Position numbers and translations under genes: made by a program. Positions 63,728 to 64,000 of a stretch of 64,000 nt of DNA are shown here, in pieces. The notes beneath the pieces are model-generated. The model saw only the letters and a program-made list of their open reading frames with translations, did not search any database and was not told where the DNA came from. Positions within the stretch are counted from its first letter, which is position 1. Each line of letters starts with the position of its first letter. Location: positions 3,162,001 to 3,226,000 of the forward strand of contig NZ_CP059560.1 in NCBI RefSeq assembly GCF_017894385.1. Direction: 5' to 3'. The stretch comes from Aromatoleum petrolei. GTDB taxonomy: Bacteria > Pseudomonadota > Gammaproteobacteria > Burkholderiales > Rhodocyclaceae.

Positions 63728-64000
63728 ATGGCCGACCCGCTGCTCATCGCAAAGAACGCCCAGAAGGACATCACCCTGCTGCCCCGCCTCGCCAATCGCC
63801 ATGGCCTGATCACGGGTGCGACCGGCACGGGCAAGACCGTGACGCTGCAGAAGATGGCCGAGGCCTTCTCGTCCATCGGCGTGCCGGTGTTCATGGCCGA
63901 CGTGAAGGGCGATCTGTCGGGGGCCGGGGCGGCCGGCGTCGCGTCCGATAAGCTCATGCAGCGCCTCGCCGCCCTGGGCATCACCGAATACGCGCCGCGT
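63728..64000 (+). CDS. HerA-like ATPase (DUF853/YjgR type), 5' part
   Basis: The first 91 codons of a P-loop ATPase running off the right edge. Walker A is GATGTGKT at 30-37, preceded by RLANRHGLI and followed by [15 protein letters not shown], the typical start of DUF853/YjgR proteins related to HerA helicases. The cell role of this group is not known. AGAGAGG lies about 10 bases before the ATG. Confidence 0.85.
   Translation, partial: MADPLLIAKNAQKDITLLPRLANRHGLITGATGTGKTVTLQKMAEAFSSIGVPVFMADVKGDLSGAGAAGVASDKLMQRLAALGITEYAPR

Noticed and set aside
1..64000. tRNA, rRNA, insertion sequence or prophage remains
   Set aside because: I saw no tRNA cloverleaf, transposase, integrase or terminal repeats; composition is even along the window.

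Overview
The window is GC-rich chromosomal DNA with dense, single-copy, operon-organised genes and no phage, insertion sequence, rRNA, tRNA or CRISPR signal that I could see. The gene set points to a betaproteobacterium of the Azoarcus/Aromatoleum/Thauera group (Rhodocyclales). It includes a 4-hydroxybenzoyl-CoA reductase (anaerobic aromatic degradation), class I PHA synthase, a LiuR-type regulator with an acyl-CoA degradation operon, an FrdABCD quinol:fumarate reductase and multihaem c-type cytochromes. This is an inference from gene content; no marker gene proves it.

Layout. 1-3414 (minus): hcrCAB for 4-hydroxybenzoyl-CoA reductase, with hcrB cut by the window edge and a perfect 20-bp palindrome upstream. 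3807-8532 (minus): glyoxalase I; a Tat-exported GMC/gluconate-dehydrogenase-type enzyme with a ribbon-helix-helix protein; a sodium:solute symporter. 8679-12505 (minus): an arginase-ornithine aminotransferase fusion, then ubiB. 12653-21589 (plus): argS, a SPOR protein, dsbA, an SDR and the large NAD-dependent glutamate dehydrogenase. 21653-28711 (minus): a 2352-residue LapA-like RTX adhesin with eleven 107-residue repeats. 28986-35627: rlhA, a kup-glycosidase operon, a BtuF-like protein and a PIN protein.

35733-38605 (minus) holds phaC and a metallo-beta-lactamase-fold hydrolase. 38742-44815 (plus) holds liuR, a LiuR-like operator, a GNAT-carbonic anhydrase fusion, thiolase, acyl-CoA dehydrogenase, enoyl-CoA hydratase and HMG-CoA lyase: a leucine/acyl-CoA degradation set lacking the methylcrotonyl-CoA carboxylase. 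44907-48626 holds two tandem DUF1289 proteins, another MBL hydrolase, rapZ, a NusG-domain-II protein, a Gx-family membrane protein and ruvC. 48790-54854 holds a GDSL autotransporter esterase, two unrecognised exported proteins, dctA and an EamA transporter.

55186-62046 (plus) is the most interesting stretch: frdABCD, then a cytochrome of the ethylbenzene-dehydrogenase haem-domain type, then a 667-residue protein joining nine c-type haem sites to a six-helix cytochrome b561-like membrane domain. Both cytochromes carry a CXXXCH site besides normal CXXCH. With an imported C4-dicarboxylate (dctA), these genes could form a respiratory quinone-to-periplasm module; this is inference. yebC, a Cys-rich exported protein and the start of a HerA-like ATPase (DUF853/YjgR type) finish the window.
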